A DNA stretch of 33,475 nt from Eimeria necatrix. Lineage: Eukaryota; Apicomplexa; Conoidasida; Eucoccidiorida; Eimeriidae. This document shows positions 21,655 through 31,330 of this stretch, piece by piece. The DNA lies in assembly GCF_000499385.1 (NCBI RefSeq), contig NW_013654285.1:1-33475 (forward strand). The letters run 5' to 3'. Numbering within the stretch: position 1 is the first letter of the stretch; each line of letters starts with the position of its first letter. Under the pieces are notes generated by a model, which did not search any database, was not told the origin of the DNA, and saw only the letters and a list, made by a program, of their open reading frames with translations. The position numbers and the translations under genes are program-made.

Positions 21655-24407
21655 GCTGCAGGTGGCGGTAGTGAAGCCGCTGATGAGTCGCTCGGGCAAC
21701 AGCGAGGTGTATCTGCTGGGGCTGGGTTTCCGTGGGATCCGATCCCCGTTGCTGCGGGCACTTTCGAGTGCTGTGGACAGCTTTAGTTTGGAGAAGGCCA
21801 TAATTCCCAGAGAGTGGATCCCAGATGTAGGCTGTCTGCTTCGGTCTCAGTCGCGTTTTGTCTTTTCTGATTCTCTTTTTGTTCTTATGTGTTTTTCTTT
21901 TATTATTTTTCGTTCAAGTTACTCTGTCATTTTGTTCTTGTGTGTTTTTCTTTTATTAATTTTCACTCAAGTTACTCTGTTGCCTTGTCTGTATGTGCTT
22001 TTCTTTTACTAATTTTCACTCAAGTTACTCTGTTATTTTGTTCTTATATGTTTTGCTTTCATTATTTTCCTCTCAAGTTACTCTGTTATTTTCTCTTGCT
22101 TTGTTTCTGGGGCTGTCTGCTAAAGATATGTTTTTCTTGGGTTTGCAAAGGCACCTCGGGAGTGTTTGTTTCCTCTTTAGAATTGTTTTTGGCGCACAAG
22201 TCCCGTTCTTCTGTTTCATTTCTCTTTGTGTTTGCCTTTGCCTTCAAATTGGCACACACTTTGCCAAAATTGACATTTCCTTTTGTGCATTTCAGGCCTT
22301 TTTGGCGGAATGCCGAAAATGCGCGGAGTTCTTCACGCAGCTGCAGGCGGAGCACATTGAGCTGTCTATTGAGTCCGTTCCGTCTTTCCCACGCCGCCGC
22401 TTGGGGCTTTCTTACGCACTGCATGCATTCGTGTGGCGTGGCTTTGTGTCAGTGCTTTGGGCCACGAGTGGGTTGTCTTTTGGGCTTTCTCAGGCGATAC
22501 AAAAGCATCACATCTCATGAGCTTTGGCAGCTGTCTTTGCAGAGGGAGCAGACGGCAGCAGAGTTCATAGAGTCCAACCACATCAAGTAAACCCTAAAAC
22601 ATTTGCCATTACTTTTGTTTGTTTGCAAATAATAAGTGCAACGTTTGCAATTCATGCACACCTCAGCCTCCACATTTGCAGTAGAACACAGCGCAGGAAG
22701 CAGCAGCCTAAACCCGCCGGCCTGTACATGCAAACCCTACCTCAGTGTCTGGGACTAGGGTTTAGGGTTTGCGTTTTGGAGGCTAGGGTTTGGCGCAGGC
22801 CGATTCGCTTTGAAGACCGACTTGTCCCCGACAAAGACTTCGTGAGGGAGTGGGAAGCTAATGGCTACACCAATTCCACTAGAAAAGGCAGCAGGTGCGC
22901 TGCTGCTGCTGGTGCACCGCTTTTGCTGCCTTGCCGAATCTTCTGAGATGGTGCTGCTGCGGCTGCTGCTGCTGTTTCTACTTTTCCGATAACTGTTAAC
23001 TCTGCAATTGCTACTGCTTCTGTAGCACTTGCTGCTGCTGCTTGCTGCGCTATCTTCTGAAGGGCCACCTGTGCTGCACTGAGACAGAAGCGTCCACGGT
23101 GGCTTTGCGAGCTGCAGCAGAAGTCAGACAACTGCAACAGCAGCATCAGCAAGAAATCATTAAAACTGAGAGACTGGAAGTGCTGCTGCTGCTTTCAGGG
23201 AAAGGGTGCAGGGTGTGCTGGCTGACCGCATCCGCTTCCGCGAGGTGTACATGCAGCTGCAGCAGCAGCGGGAACAGAAGTGGCAGCAGCACGGTGGCTG
23301 CAGCAGAGCTTTGTGTCTTTTGACTTCCCAAGCAGGCATTGATGCACTGCTGCGGTGTACGTACGCCCCCTTTGAGGAGGCCAAAACAATGAGTGAGCAG
23401 CACAGTGCTGCTGCTGCTGCTGCTGCTGCTGCTTCGGCTTCCGTTGCTGCTGCTGTCGTTGCTGGTGGTGTTGCCGCTTCTGTTTCTCTTTTCGCTGTCA
23501 CTGTTTGTGCCAACTCTGAACTTTTTTCTTTTCAGGCTTTAGCGGCAAAAAGAGAAAAAGAAGTCAGGCGGGAGCCATTTATTTGCACTGTTTAGAGCTC
23601 GCGGCTGAGTGCTTGGGGTTTACCATCGAGGGTTTAGGGTTTAGGGTTTACCGCTTGAGAGCCGGGGTCGAGGAGTGTTGAGGAACCCTTTGCAGAGCAA
23701 CAGTTGGATATCTGTGGCTGCAGCACTTTCGCAGTCTGAGAGGGTGCAAGCTAAAGGGCCGAGGGTTTAGGGTTTACGTTTAGGGCTTAAGCTAGGGTTT
23801 AGCGTCTAAGGTGTTGAGGGTTTCTTGTGAAACAGGCGAGAGTGGCGGCGATGGAGAGTTACCTGGTGCGATTGCAATCAGCGAGTTTTACTCTATCGAT
23901 GGTGAGGGTTTAGGGTTTAGAGTTCAGGGTTTAGGGTCTAGGGTTCAGGGTTTGGGGTTCGAGGCTCACGCTGTCACTTGAAGCCCTTGGAGCCTGGCTC
24001 TTCAGCGTTTAGGGTTTAGGGTTTAGGGTTTAGGGTTTGTGGCGTTATGTGGTCTGCACAGACGAAGAAGACAATCAAGAAGCGGCCGTGAGTGTTTTGT
24101 CTTAAACGATCTTTGCCTCTCTGTCTTCGCTAAATTGCTGCTCCTGCATCGTCGCTGCAGCAGGAGCAGCAGCAGCTGCTGCTGCTGCTGCAGGAGCTGC
24201 ATCAATGCAAGCAGCAGCGAGCTGCTTGACCCTGTGCTGCTGGGCTCTCGTCTCAGTCTCTTGTAAATTTTTAGTAAGTGATTCGGGGTTAAGGGTTTAC
24301 GCCTTAGGGTTTAGGGTTTGGAGTGCGCGTTGTGAAAGATTTGCTGCTCCGCAGACACAGGAAGTCGAAGCTACAGCCACGTGGCTGTGTCTTTATCCAG
24401 AGGAGCC

Positions 24408-24442
<35 letters not shown>

Positions 24443-24504
24443 GCGCGCCTGACGTGGCTTCTTTTCTCACCACGTTCACGGCCCGGGCTCGCCAGGGCTG
24501 GAGC

Positions 24505-24539
<35 letters not shown>

Positions 24540-27057
24540 CCGTGCCACCTGGGTTCCGTCTGCTGCTGCAGTTGCCTGGAGAGATGAAATGCTGCAAGGA
24601 TTGCAAAAGGGAGAATATAATGCAAGACCATCTTGCTGGCTATACCCCCTCAGGCCCTTAGGTGCGCAGAACATCCCCACTCAGTGGGGCGTTGCTGTTG
24701 CTGCTGCTGCTGCTGTTTCTGTTTCCTGTTTCCTTTGCTGCTGCTGCTGTTCTAGCAGACTTGGAGATGGCAGTGGATGTGCAGGGGCTGGCCCCAATGC
24801 TCCTGTTGCTCCGGCTAGGGTTTGTGTTGCTGCTGCTTCTGCTGCTCCTTGCATCGAAGCTGCTGCTGTTTTTGCCGCTGCTGTTCGGTCTCTGCTGCTG
24901 TTGCTGCTGCTGCTGCTGCTGCCGTGAACTTCGGTACTACGGCTCGTATCGCGCTTCTTTTTCTTCTCTTCTAATTGGACTGTTTCCTCTTTTCTTTTCA
25001 AGATGAGAGCACTAGAATGAACTCGAAAATGAAGTTGAGTTGGAATCGAACACAATGCATTCAATGAGTTGAAGAGATCAGACACAATGGGCAAAAAGGG
25101 TGGGGTTGTTGTTATTGCTTTCAGTTCCTTACACAGTGCAGATAAGCCGATTTGCTGATGACCGCCTTATGACTGTTGTGGGACAGCTCCGGCACCTGCT
25201 GCCGTTCCTAGTGCCCTGTGAGTTCGCTCTTTTAGGGTTTAGGGTTTAGAGTTGAGGGTTTAGGGTTTGGAGTTCAGGGTTTGACGCTAAAGTTTCGCTG
25301 CTGGTGCTCTTTCAAAGCCGAATAGGGACTTTTCACTGCCAAATTACCCTTTTAATTTCTGATCTGTGTTGCTTTGTTTTGTTTTACTTTCTTGTTCATG
25401 TTTCTTTCTGCGCTCTTCTCATTTCCAGGTGTTTTCAGATTTTTACTTTTTCAGTTTTTGCACTTGCCATCACATCTTCTGCAATTCTCGTCTCATTCTC
25501 CCTTTTTGGGTTTCTACTTTTTAATTTTTTGTGTAGAATTTTTTTAATTGCCAATCAATTGCCCCACCTGACATTAATAATGCATTTTTTTCGTTGTGGC
25601 CGCATGCACTGCTGCATGCTGCACTGCAGCTGCTTCGTCATTTGGGGGCTGGTTGCTGCCCCTGGCTCTGTCTTTCTCTTGTCTTTTTTTCTCATTGTCT
25701 GTCTCTTTTGTTTCACTGCATGCTATTTTGTCTGCTGCTGGCCCTGCGGGCTCCTAGTGGGTGGCTGCTGCATCCTGACCGGCAGCAGCAGCAGCCGCAG
25801 CAGCAGCAGCAGCAGCAGTAAGGGCGCTACCACCAGCAGCAGCAGCAGTAAGTGCGCTAGCAGCAGCAGCAGCTGTCCGGTTTGTTGCGCTGCAGTCTCC
25901 ATTGCGGACTTTTTGCTGCTGGAGGGCCGGCCCTCTGCACTTGGCGAAAAGCTGGGGGGGCAGGAGCTGCCCCCCAGCAGCAGCATAGACTTGTTGTTTG
26001 CGCTGAAGCAATTAGAGGCCACCCCGGTGGGCCCCTCAGTGGTATTTTCTCCAGGGTCTTCAAGACGGGGGCCCCCGGGGCCCCCTGAGAAGGACTTCCC
26101 AGCCCTCTGGAGAAAGAAGTACCCTGTTTCCGTGGAGATCAGCAGCTGGGGGGCCCCCCTGGCTCTCCCGCTGCAGTTGATGCTGAGGCGGCACGGCTGC
26201 AGCTGCTTCGTCGTGCTGAACCTCCCGCTGCAGCAGCAGGAGCAGCAGCAGCAGCAACAGGAGCTCCGGAAGCAGCCTGTGACCCGGGAGGTGCTGGAAG
26301 CTGCAATTCCCAAGGCCGGGCCTCTCTTGGGAGTCCAGGAAATAGATGTTTTGTCCGCATTCGCAAGAGGAGAAACAGCAGACTATATCAAACGCGTCAG
26401 CTGCCACAACTAGGGTTTAGGGTTTCAGAATAAGGGTTTAGGCTTCGGGTTCAGGCCTCCGTTTTTATTAATGTCTGCATCAACTCGGCATGAAATAACA
26501 CAAATGTCGGGTAGTGGCGTTAACGTTGTCCGGCGAGCCTTGAGGGTTCAGGCTTCAGGGTTTAGGGTTTAGGGTTTAGGGTTTAGGGTTGAGGGTTTAA
26601 GGTTTAGGGTTTGGCGGCTGCGTGCAGCAAGTGCAAGAGAAGGTGCTGTCGAAGCTGCCTGGCGATGGAGCCTCTTTGGTGTCTTTGGACATCACCGGAG
26701 TGCAGCACTGGCGGCGCGAAGAAGCAGCACAAGTTGAAGGAGAAGAAGAAAAAAACAATTTTGAAAAAGGAGAAAAAAAAAGAAGACAAAGAGGACTTGT
26801 TGTTCAAGTCCACGAAGAAATCGCCCAGGCCGAGATCGAGGCGGGGCTTTTGCTGCTCGCCCAGATCTTTCAGGTTTGCTGCTGCTCTTCTTCTTTTGTC
26901 TTTTCCCTTTTTTATTTCCAAAATGATCCTTCAAATTCGAAAACATTCACCCAATTTGCCATTTTAATGCAGTTCAAAACACGCAGAACTATTTGGCGAT
27001 TGCTCGGCTTCTTTTGTGGGCGTTTTTGGGGAATTCGATTTTGTGTTTTTCCCCGGG

Positions 27058-27102
<45 letters not shown>

Positions 27103-27878
27103 TCTTCCTTTGTTGCAAAGCTGCCCTCCAGGGGGCTCGGATATTTCTGCATTTCTCATTTGTTTTCTTTTGAATTCAAGAATTTTTTCCACATTTTTTT
27201 CTTTTATATTCTTGGGCTCTCTGCAGTGCAGCCTATGATTTTGTTTGCCCCGCTGCTGGCTTTATCCTTTTGAACTCTCAGTATAAACAAAAATAAAAGC
27301 GCATGCATGCATGCGTGCATGTTTGCATGTTTGCATGCATGCATGCACGCATGCTTGTATGCTTGCATATTTGCATGTCTGCATGCGTGCATGCATGCTT
27401 GTGTGCTTGCATATTTGCATGCTTGCATGCATGCTTGCATGAACACATTTACGCATGCATGCATGCATGGGAGCTTGCGTGTTTGCATGCATGCATGCAT
27501 GCATGCACGCGTGCATGCACGCGTGTTTGCAAGCATGCATGCATGCATGCATGCATGCGCTGCGTGTTGCGTTTCAGGGGCTGCTGCTGCTGTGTCCGGG
27601 CGGCGACTTGCTGCTGCGAATCCACAGCAGCTACACGCGCTACACTGCGTCTTTGCTGCTGCTGCTGTCTTTGTGTTTCGGCTCCAGCTGTCTGTACAGG
27701 CCGCCCTCAGTGGCCTGCTGGAGCGGCGAGGGCTTCTTCCTCGGCAGAAGCAAAAGAAAAAACGAAACTGGATTTGTGCTGCAGCTGCTGGGCACAGCGT
27801 GGGGCCTCTTGGCAGCAAAACACAAGGCCGAGAAGGCCTCGCCAGCGCATGCAGAGCCCCACAGGCTCAGCGGCGAAC

Positions 27879-27915
<37 letters not shown>

Positions 27916-28686
27916 TCAATTCAAATTTAAAGTTGGAGCCGATTTCGTGGACTGGGGAGGCCTCACTGCCCACTGGGCACTGCAGCAATGCATCAAGGCC
28001 AAGTTGTACACAGAGCAAATAGCAAACAGGCGCGCAAACCCCAAACTTCCATTATAATTTAATTTCGTTTTAAGTTTTTAAAATTTAATTTCAATATGAG
28101 TTTTCGGACTTTTCATTTGCTTCTTTATTCAGTTGCAACTGCCTCTGCGTCGTTTCACTACTTGCTCTCCTGATTGCTGCATCTTCCATTTCTGTTCTTT
28201 TCAACAAACTTCTTTTCATGCCTCCAAGCAGCACTTTTGAACTTTTTTCTTTTTTCATTTGCACTGATTACTTTGCAAATAAAAGGAAAAGTGAAAGCCC
28301 GGTGTATGTACACCCGGCTGCGCCACAGTCTGCGCTGTACGTACACCAGGTGGATCCTCTCCTACAACGACAGCCTCCTTCGCCAGCAGAAAAAAGAATT
28401 AACAGAACGTCTAGAAGCTTTAATATCAGCATCTCGTGCTGCAGCAGCAGCACAGGGGCCCCGTGTGGGGGCCCCTGCGGGGGCCCCCGGGGGGGCCCCC
28501 GCCCCCGGCAAGGGCCCAGGAAGTACCTCGGGGGCCCCCCTTTTGCCCAAAGCTCGTGCTGCTGCTGCTGCTGCTCTGAGGTGTCTCAGTCAACAAGACC
28601 GCAGGAAGCAAGTGGCTGTCTTTTTGAAGTCGCAGGGAGTTTTGGGTGAGCAGCTAAATGGGCTCAAGCCGGGCTGGGGGCGCTAA
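19375..28686 (+). CDS. CMTR2: Cap-specific mRNA 2'-O-methyltransferase 2-like protein (split gene, about 19 exons)
   Basis: Related to CMTR2, which uses SAM to 2'-O-methylate the second transcribed nucleotide of mRNA caps. Exons: 19375-19635, 19982-20222, 20505-20725, 21253-21459, 21662-21826, 22296-22372, 22494-22586, 22799-22894, 23199-23404, 23536-23631, 23836-23901, 24062-24087, 24355-24661, 24759-about 24887, 25125-25217, 25896-26395, 26628-26873, 27578-28002, 28350-28686. All junctions are GT-AG and agree in phase; the end of 24759 was picked to fit. Motifs in family order: SWTKFYEIL (catalytic Lys), HLCECPGGFVAATNHY (SAM loop), SLNPYFEG, LVTADGSFD (catalytic Asp), AVIKAYS (catalytic Lys), SGNSEVYL. 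The C-terminal domain has PGGDLLLRIHSSYTRYTASL. About 1,260 residues against some 770 in human, enlarged by Gln/Ala/Leu/Ser runs. Uncertain: the start, weak middle homology, and the last junction (GTTGTA donor); without it translation stops at 28057. A split into two genes is possible but less likely. Confidence 0.75.
20441..20487 (+). repeat. TTTAGGG interstitial telomere-like array
   Basis: Nearly seven heptamers inside the methyltransferase intron 20223-20504, ending 17 bases before the acceptor. Confidence 0.95.
20726..20946 (+). repeat. AAACCCT telomere-like clusters in one intron
   Basis: The intron begins GTAAACCCTAAACCC, so the splice donor itself is formed by the repeat. Further arrays lie at 20782-20810 and 20915-20946. 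They are embedded in longer imperfect copies that share GTTCAGCGCTAAACC and AGTCCACTT. Confidence 0.85.
21875..22095 (+). repeat. 53-bp tandem repeat, about 4 copies, intronic
   Basis: The core CAAGTTACTCTGT recurs at 21915, 21968, 22021 and 22074, exactly 53 bases apart. T-rich linkers (TTTTCTTTTATTAATTTTCACT and similar) lie between the cores. It sits in the methyltransferase intron 21827-22295. Long open frames across it are a by-product of the T-rich composition. Confidence 0.9.
23630..23650 (+). repeat. TTTAGGG heptamers at a splice donor
   Basis: Three heptamers start at the inferred donor GTTTAGGG at 23632 that follows exon 23536-23631. Confidence 0.85.
24008..24038 (+). repeat. TTTAGGG array, intronic
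   Basis: About 4.5 heptamers in the intron before the 26-base exon 24062-24087. Degenerate heptamers also run through 23905-23960. Confidence 0.9.
26558..26612 (+). repeat. TTTAGGG array, intronic
   Basis: Several perfect heptamers followed by degenerate ones (GAGGGTTTAAGG) just before the acceptor of exon 26628-26873. Confidence 0.9.
27058..27101 (+). repeat. CTG trinucleotide run, intronic
   Basis: About 14 GCT/CTG units in the methyltransferase intron 26874-27577. Similar coding or intronic runs lie near 20095-20125, 20235-20330, 21620-21655, 24405-24440, 24508-24538 and 27880-27914. Confidence 0.9.
27300..27560 (+). repeat. GCAT-based tetranucleotide array
   Basis: About 260 bp of GCATGCAT with variants GTGT, TTGC and CGTG, in the intron directly before exon 27578-28002. 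It gives long frames of repeating Met-His-Ala-Cys in several frames, which are artefacts. The embedded octamer TGCATGCA is a known AP2-type factor target in apicomplexans, but here it is simply the repeat unit. Confidence 0.95.
28455..28540 (+). repeat. GGGGCCCC-rich low-complexity block
   Basis: A run of GGGGGCCCC-like blocks within the inferred last methyltransferase exon. It encodes repeated Gly-Ala-Pro. Similar blocks occur near 18740-18780, 19089-19110 and 26065-26085. Confidence 0.8.
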
Positions 28687-28710
28687 GTACACAAAACGTT
28701 AATAGTGTGC

Positions 28711-28750
28711 ATGCATGCATGCATGCATGCATGCATGCATGCATGCATGT
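28711..28750 (+). repeat. GCAT tetranucleotide array
   Basis: Ten uninterrupted GCAT units shortly after the inferred end of the methyltransferase gene. Shorter copies lie at 29038-29052 and 29107-29120. Confidence 0.95.
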
Positions 28751-30023
28751 GGTGTGTGGAGGGCTATTTTAGGGGGGGCGGCGCAAGTGCTGTCTCTGTG
28801 CATTGTCGGTTGCTTTTCTGTTTCTCTTTTCCCTGCATGCGACTTAGGGTTTGGGGCCTAGGTTTTAGGGTTTAGGGTTTAGACTCTTTTTCATGCAGCA
28901 GTGGTATTTACTTTTGCGCCTTAGTGCTGGCCACATATGCATACATTTATATGTTTGAATGCATGCATAGTTGCATGCGCATATTACACACTTTATTATT
29001 TATGCATAGTCCAAATATTCCGCATAATGTTGTATGTGCATGCATGCATGCGTATTATAGTGATATATATACTACCACTAATAGAAAATATTATCATAAT
29101 AATACGCATGCATGCATGCACATACAACATACATGTATAGACACAACTACACTTGGAAATAGATCTTTAGAGTAATATAAATTCAAGTAAATCAAAAAGT
29201 GTCCAATAATTTCCCCTTAAGGTGTCATTACACTGCAGACTCTGCGGTGTACGCGGAGAGTTTTGCATGCGCTGCGGTGTACGTACAGACCTGGCAGTTC
29301 GCAAGGACTCTCCTTATCACCAGTGTTTGCCTTCTTCAGAAACAAAAGAAGAAATAAATGAAATAAATGAATGGGGATCAATGCCTCTGGACTCTGTAGA
29401 CACCCTGGCACTCTTAGCAGGAGCTCTGCCCTCTCTGAGTGTACAGGCAGCTGCAGCAGACGAAATTTGGATGAGCGCCTGATGCTGCTGCTGCTGCTGC
29501 TGCTGTTTTGCTGCTGCTGCTGCTGCTTCGCTGCTGCTGCAGCGTGGGCTGCTGCTGCCGTGGCAGCGCTGCAGCCGCTGCAGCAGCAAGCCTGCAGGTG
29601 TCTGTACACCGCAGTTGCTGCTGCTGGGCTGGTGCCGCCAGCAGCAGCAGCAGCAACCCGAAGTGTCATTTCTTTTAAAGAACTTTGTCTTGAATTCGAA
29701 GCATTTGTGCCCTTCTAGACATTCTAAAACTTCCTATTTTGTCATTTTTCCTTTCTAAAACTCTCAAGTTCGAAGTTGGAGGTTTAGATTAGGGTTTGGT
29801 TTCGATTAGGGTTTGGTTTCGATTAGGGTTTGAAAGGGTTTGAACAAGATAAAACAATGGCAGCAAAGAGCTGCTGCTGCGAAGCTCCCCAAAGGCTTCG
29901 GCTGCAGACTCCAGCCCCCACACACACTAAACCCTAAACCCTAAACCCTAAACCCTGCAACCTGGTTTGGCTTTCGCAGCCTTTGCGAGGCACATTGAAC
30001 GTGAACCACTCTGTACATACCAC

Positions 30024-30060
<37 letters not shown>

Positions 30061-30118
30061 AGCAGCTCACCGGAGCAGCCTGCACACTTTCTATCTCTGC
30101 GCGGCCCCTGTTACTGCC

Positions 30119-30150
<32 letters not shown>

Positions 30151-30250
30151 CCTTGCTGCAGTCTTGCTGCAGCTCGGCTGCAACTGTACTTTGGCTTTTG
30201 GCAGCAGCAGCTTCGAACTAAATAAGAATATGAAGAATGAAGAAAACATG
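28751..30250. other. Intergenic stretch, repeat-rich, one possible exon
   Basis: It holds TTTAGGG heptamers (28855-28880), an AT-rich GCAT-containing segment (28930-29200), diverged heptamers (29790-29835), an AAACCCT array (29928-29956) and CTG runs. A plus frame ending at a TGA near 29480 has a non-repetitive stretch (SSETKEEINEINEWGSM, then LALLAGALPSLSVQ) that looks exon-like. It matches nothing recognised, and no full gene model can be built. Confidence 0.4.
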
Positions 30251-30440
30251 AAGTGCGCTGCTGCAGCAGCACTACGCTGCTGCTGCAGCACTACGCTGCT
30301 GCAGCAGCACTACGCTGCTGCAGCAGCACTACGCTGCTGCAGCAGCACTACGCTGCTGCAGCAGCACTACGCTGCTGCAGCAAACCGCGCTGCTGCAGCA
30401 ACCCGCGCTGCTGCAGCAGAACTAAGCTGCTGCAGCAAGC
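30251..30440 (+). repeat. 19-bp tandem repeat (CTG/CAG palindromic unit)
   Basis: The unit CACTACGCTGCTGCAGCAG recurs with ACTACG at 30271, 30290, 30309, 30328, 30347 and 30366, exactly 19 bases apart. Degenerate copies follow (AAACCGC, AACCCGC, AACTAAG variants). Each unit holds the self-complementary GCTGCTGCAGCAGC. The array ends about 30 bp beyond the stop codon of the glutathione peroxidase gene. Confidence 0.95.
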
Positions 30441-30467
30441 CGCGCTGCTGCTGCTGCAGCGCAGCAA

Positions 30468-31290
30468 CTACTGCAGCACACCCTCCTTGTTGCGCTGCTT
30501 GCCGTGAGCCTCTCCCCGCAGCAGCAGCAAAATGTCTTCTTCCATTTCCGCAGGAGATTGTCTTGGTCCAAAATATTTAAAAACTTTTCCATTTCTGTCC
30601 AAAAGAAACTTTCCAAAGTTCCATCCAATGGCCTGCAGCTGCCCCTTCGAGTACAGCTGCAGCGCAGCAGCAAACCCTAAACCCTAACCAAACCCTAAAC
30701 CCTCAACCTCGCACACACGCTACACACCGACCCTACACCCACACAAACCCTAAACCCTAAACCCTAAACCCTAAACCCTCAACCCTGGAGCCTCCCGCGG
30801 ACCGCTTAATACTACACCTGCATATACGCCGCAAGGGCCAGAGGAAGCTTTCCAAACCCTATAGCCTGCGGACGGCTGACTCTATGAACCTAAACCCTAA
30901 ACCCTAAACCCTAAACCCTAAACCCTAAACCCTAAACCCTAAACCCCAAACCCTAAACCCTAAACTTTCAAGCCCTCTCAGCCCCCCAACGAGCACCTGG
31001 AAAACTCGCCGACGGCCCCAAGGCTCACCCCAAACCCCTCTCGCGAACACCCAAAAACCCCAAACCCTAAACCCTAAACCCTAAACCCTAAACCCTCACC
31101 TCGTCCGTGTTGAACTTGCAGTACTGGAAAATGGGGTTTGCGTTGGGCCCGTTGACTTCAGTAATTGCAAAGATTGGGAAATTGGCATTAAAGCTTTTGT
31201 AAACTTCGCACATCTTTTGAGGGTCTTTTTCTTCTTGCTGTTTGAACTGCAGCGTGGGAAAGGCCAGGATCTGCGGTGTACGTACACCCC

Positions 31291-31330
<40 letters not shown>

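Noticed and set aside
21889..22590. 233-codon plus-strand frame rich in Phe, Leu and Ser, resembling a multi-pass membrane protein
   Set aside because: It is the T-rich intron with the 53-bp tandem repeat plus a shifted reading of real exons 22296-22372 and 22494-22586.
23042..23198. Extra methyltransferase exon with a Gln-rich helical stretch (AEVRQLQQQHQQEIIK)
   Set aside because: Including it breaks the reading phase between exons 22799-22894 and 23199-23404, which join cleanly without it. Not fully excluded.
25304..25895. N-terminal hydrophobic part of a 369-codon plus-strand frame
   Set aside because: T-rich intron and CAG/AGC-run composition. The convincing coding part starts after the acceptor at 25895.
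27303..28022. Long open frames of 200-240 codons full of Met-His-Ala-Cys
   Set aside because: They read through a GCAT tetranucleotide array in several frames and on both strands. Only the part from 27578 in one frame is coding.
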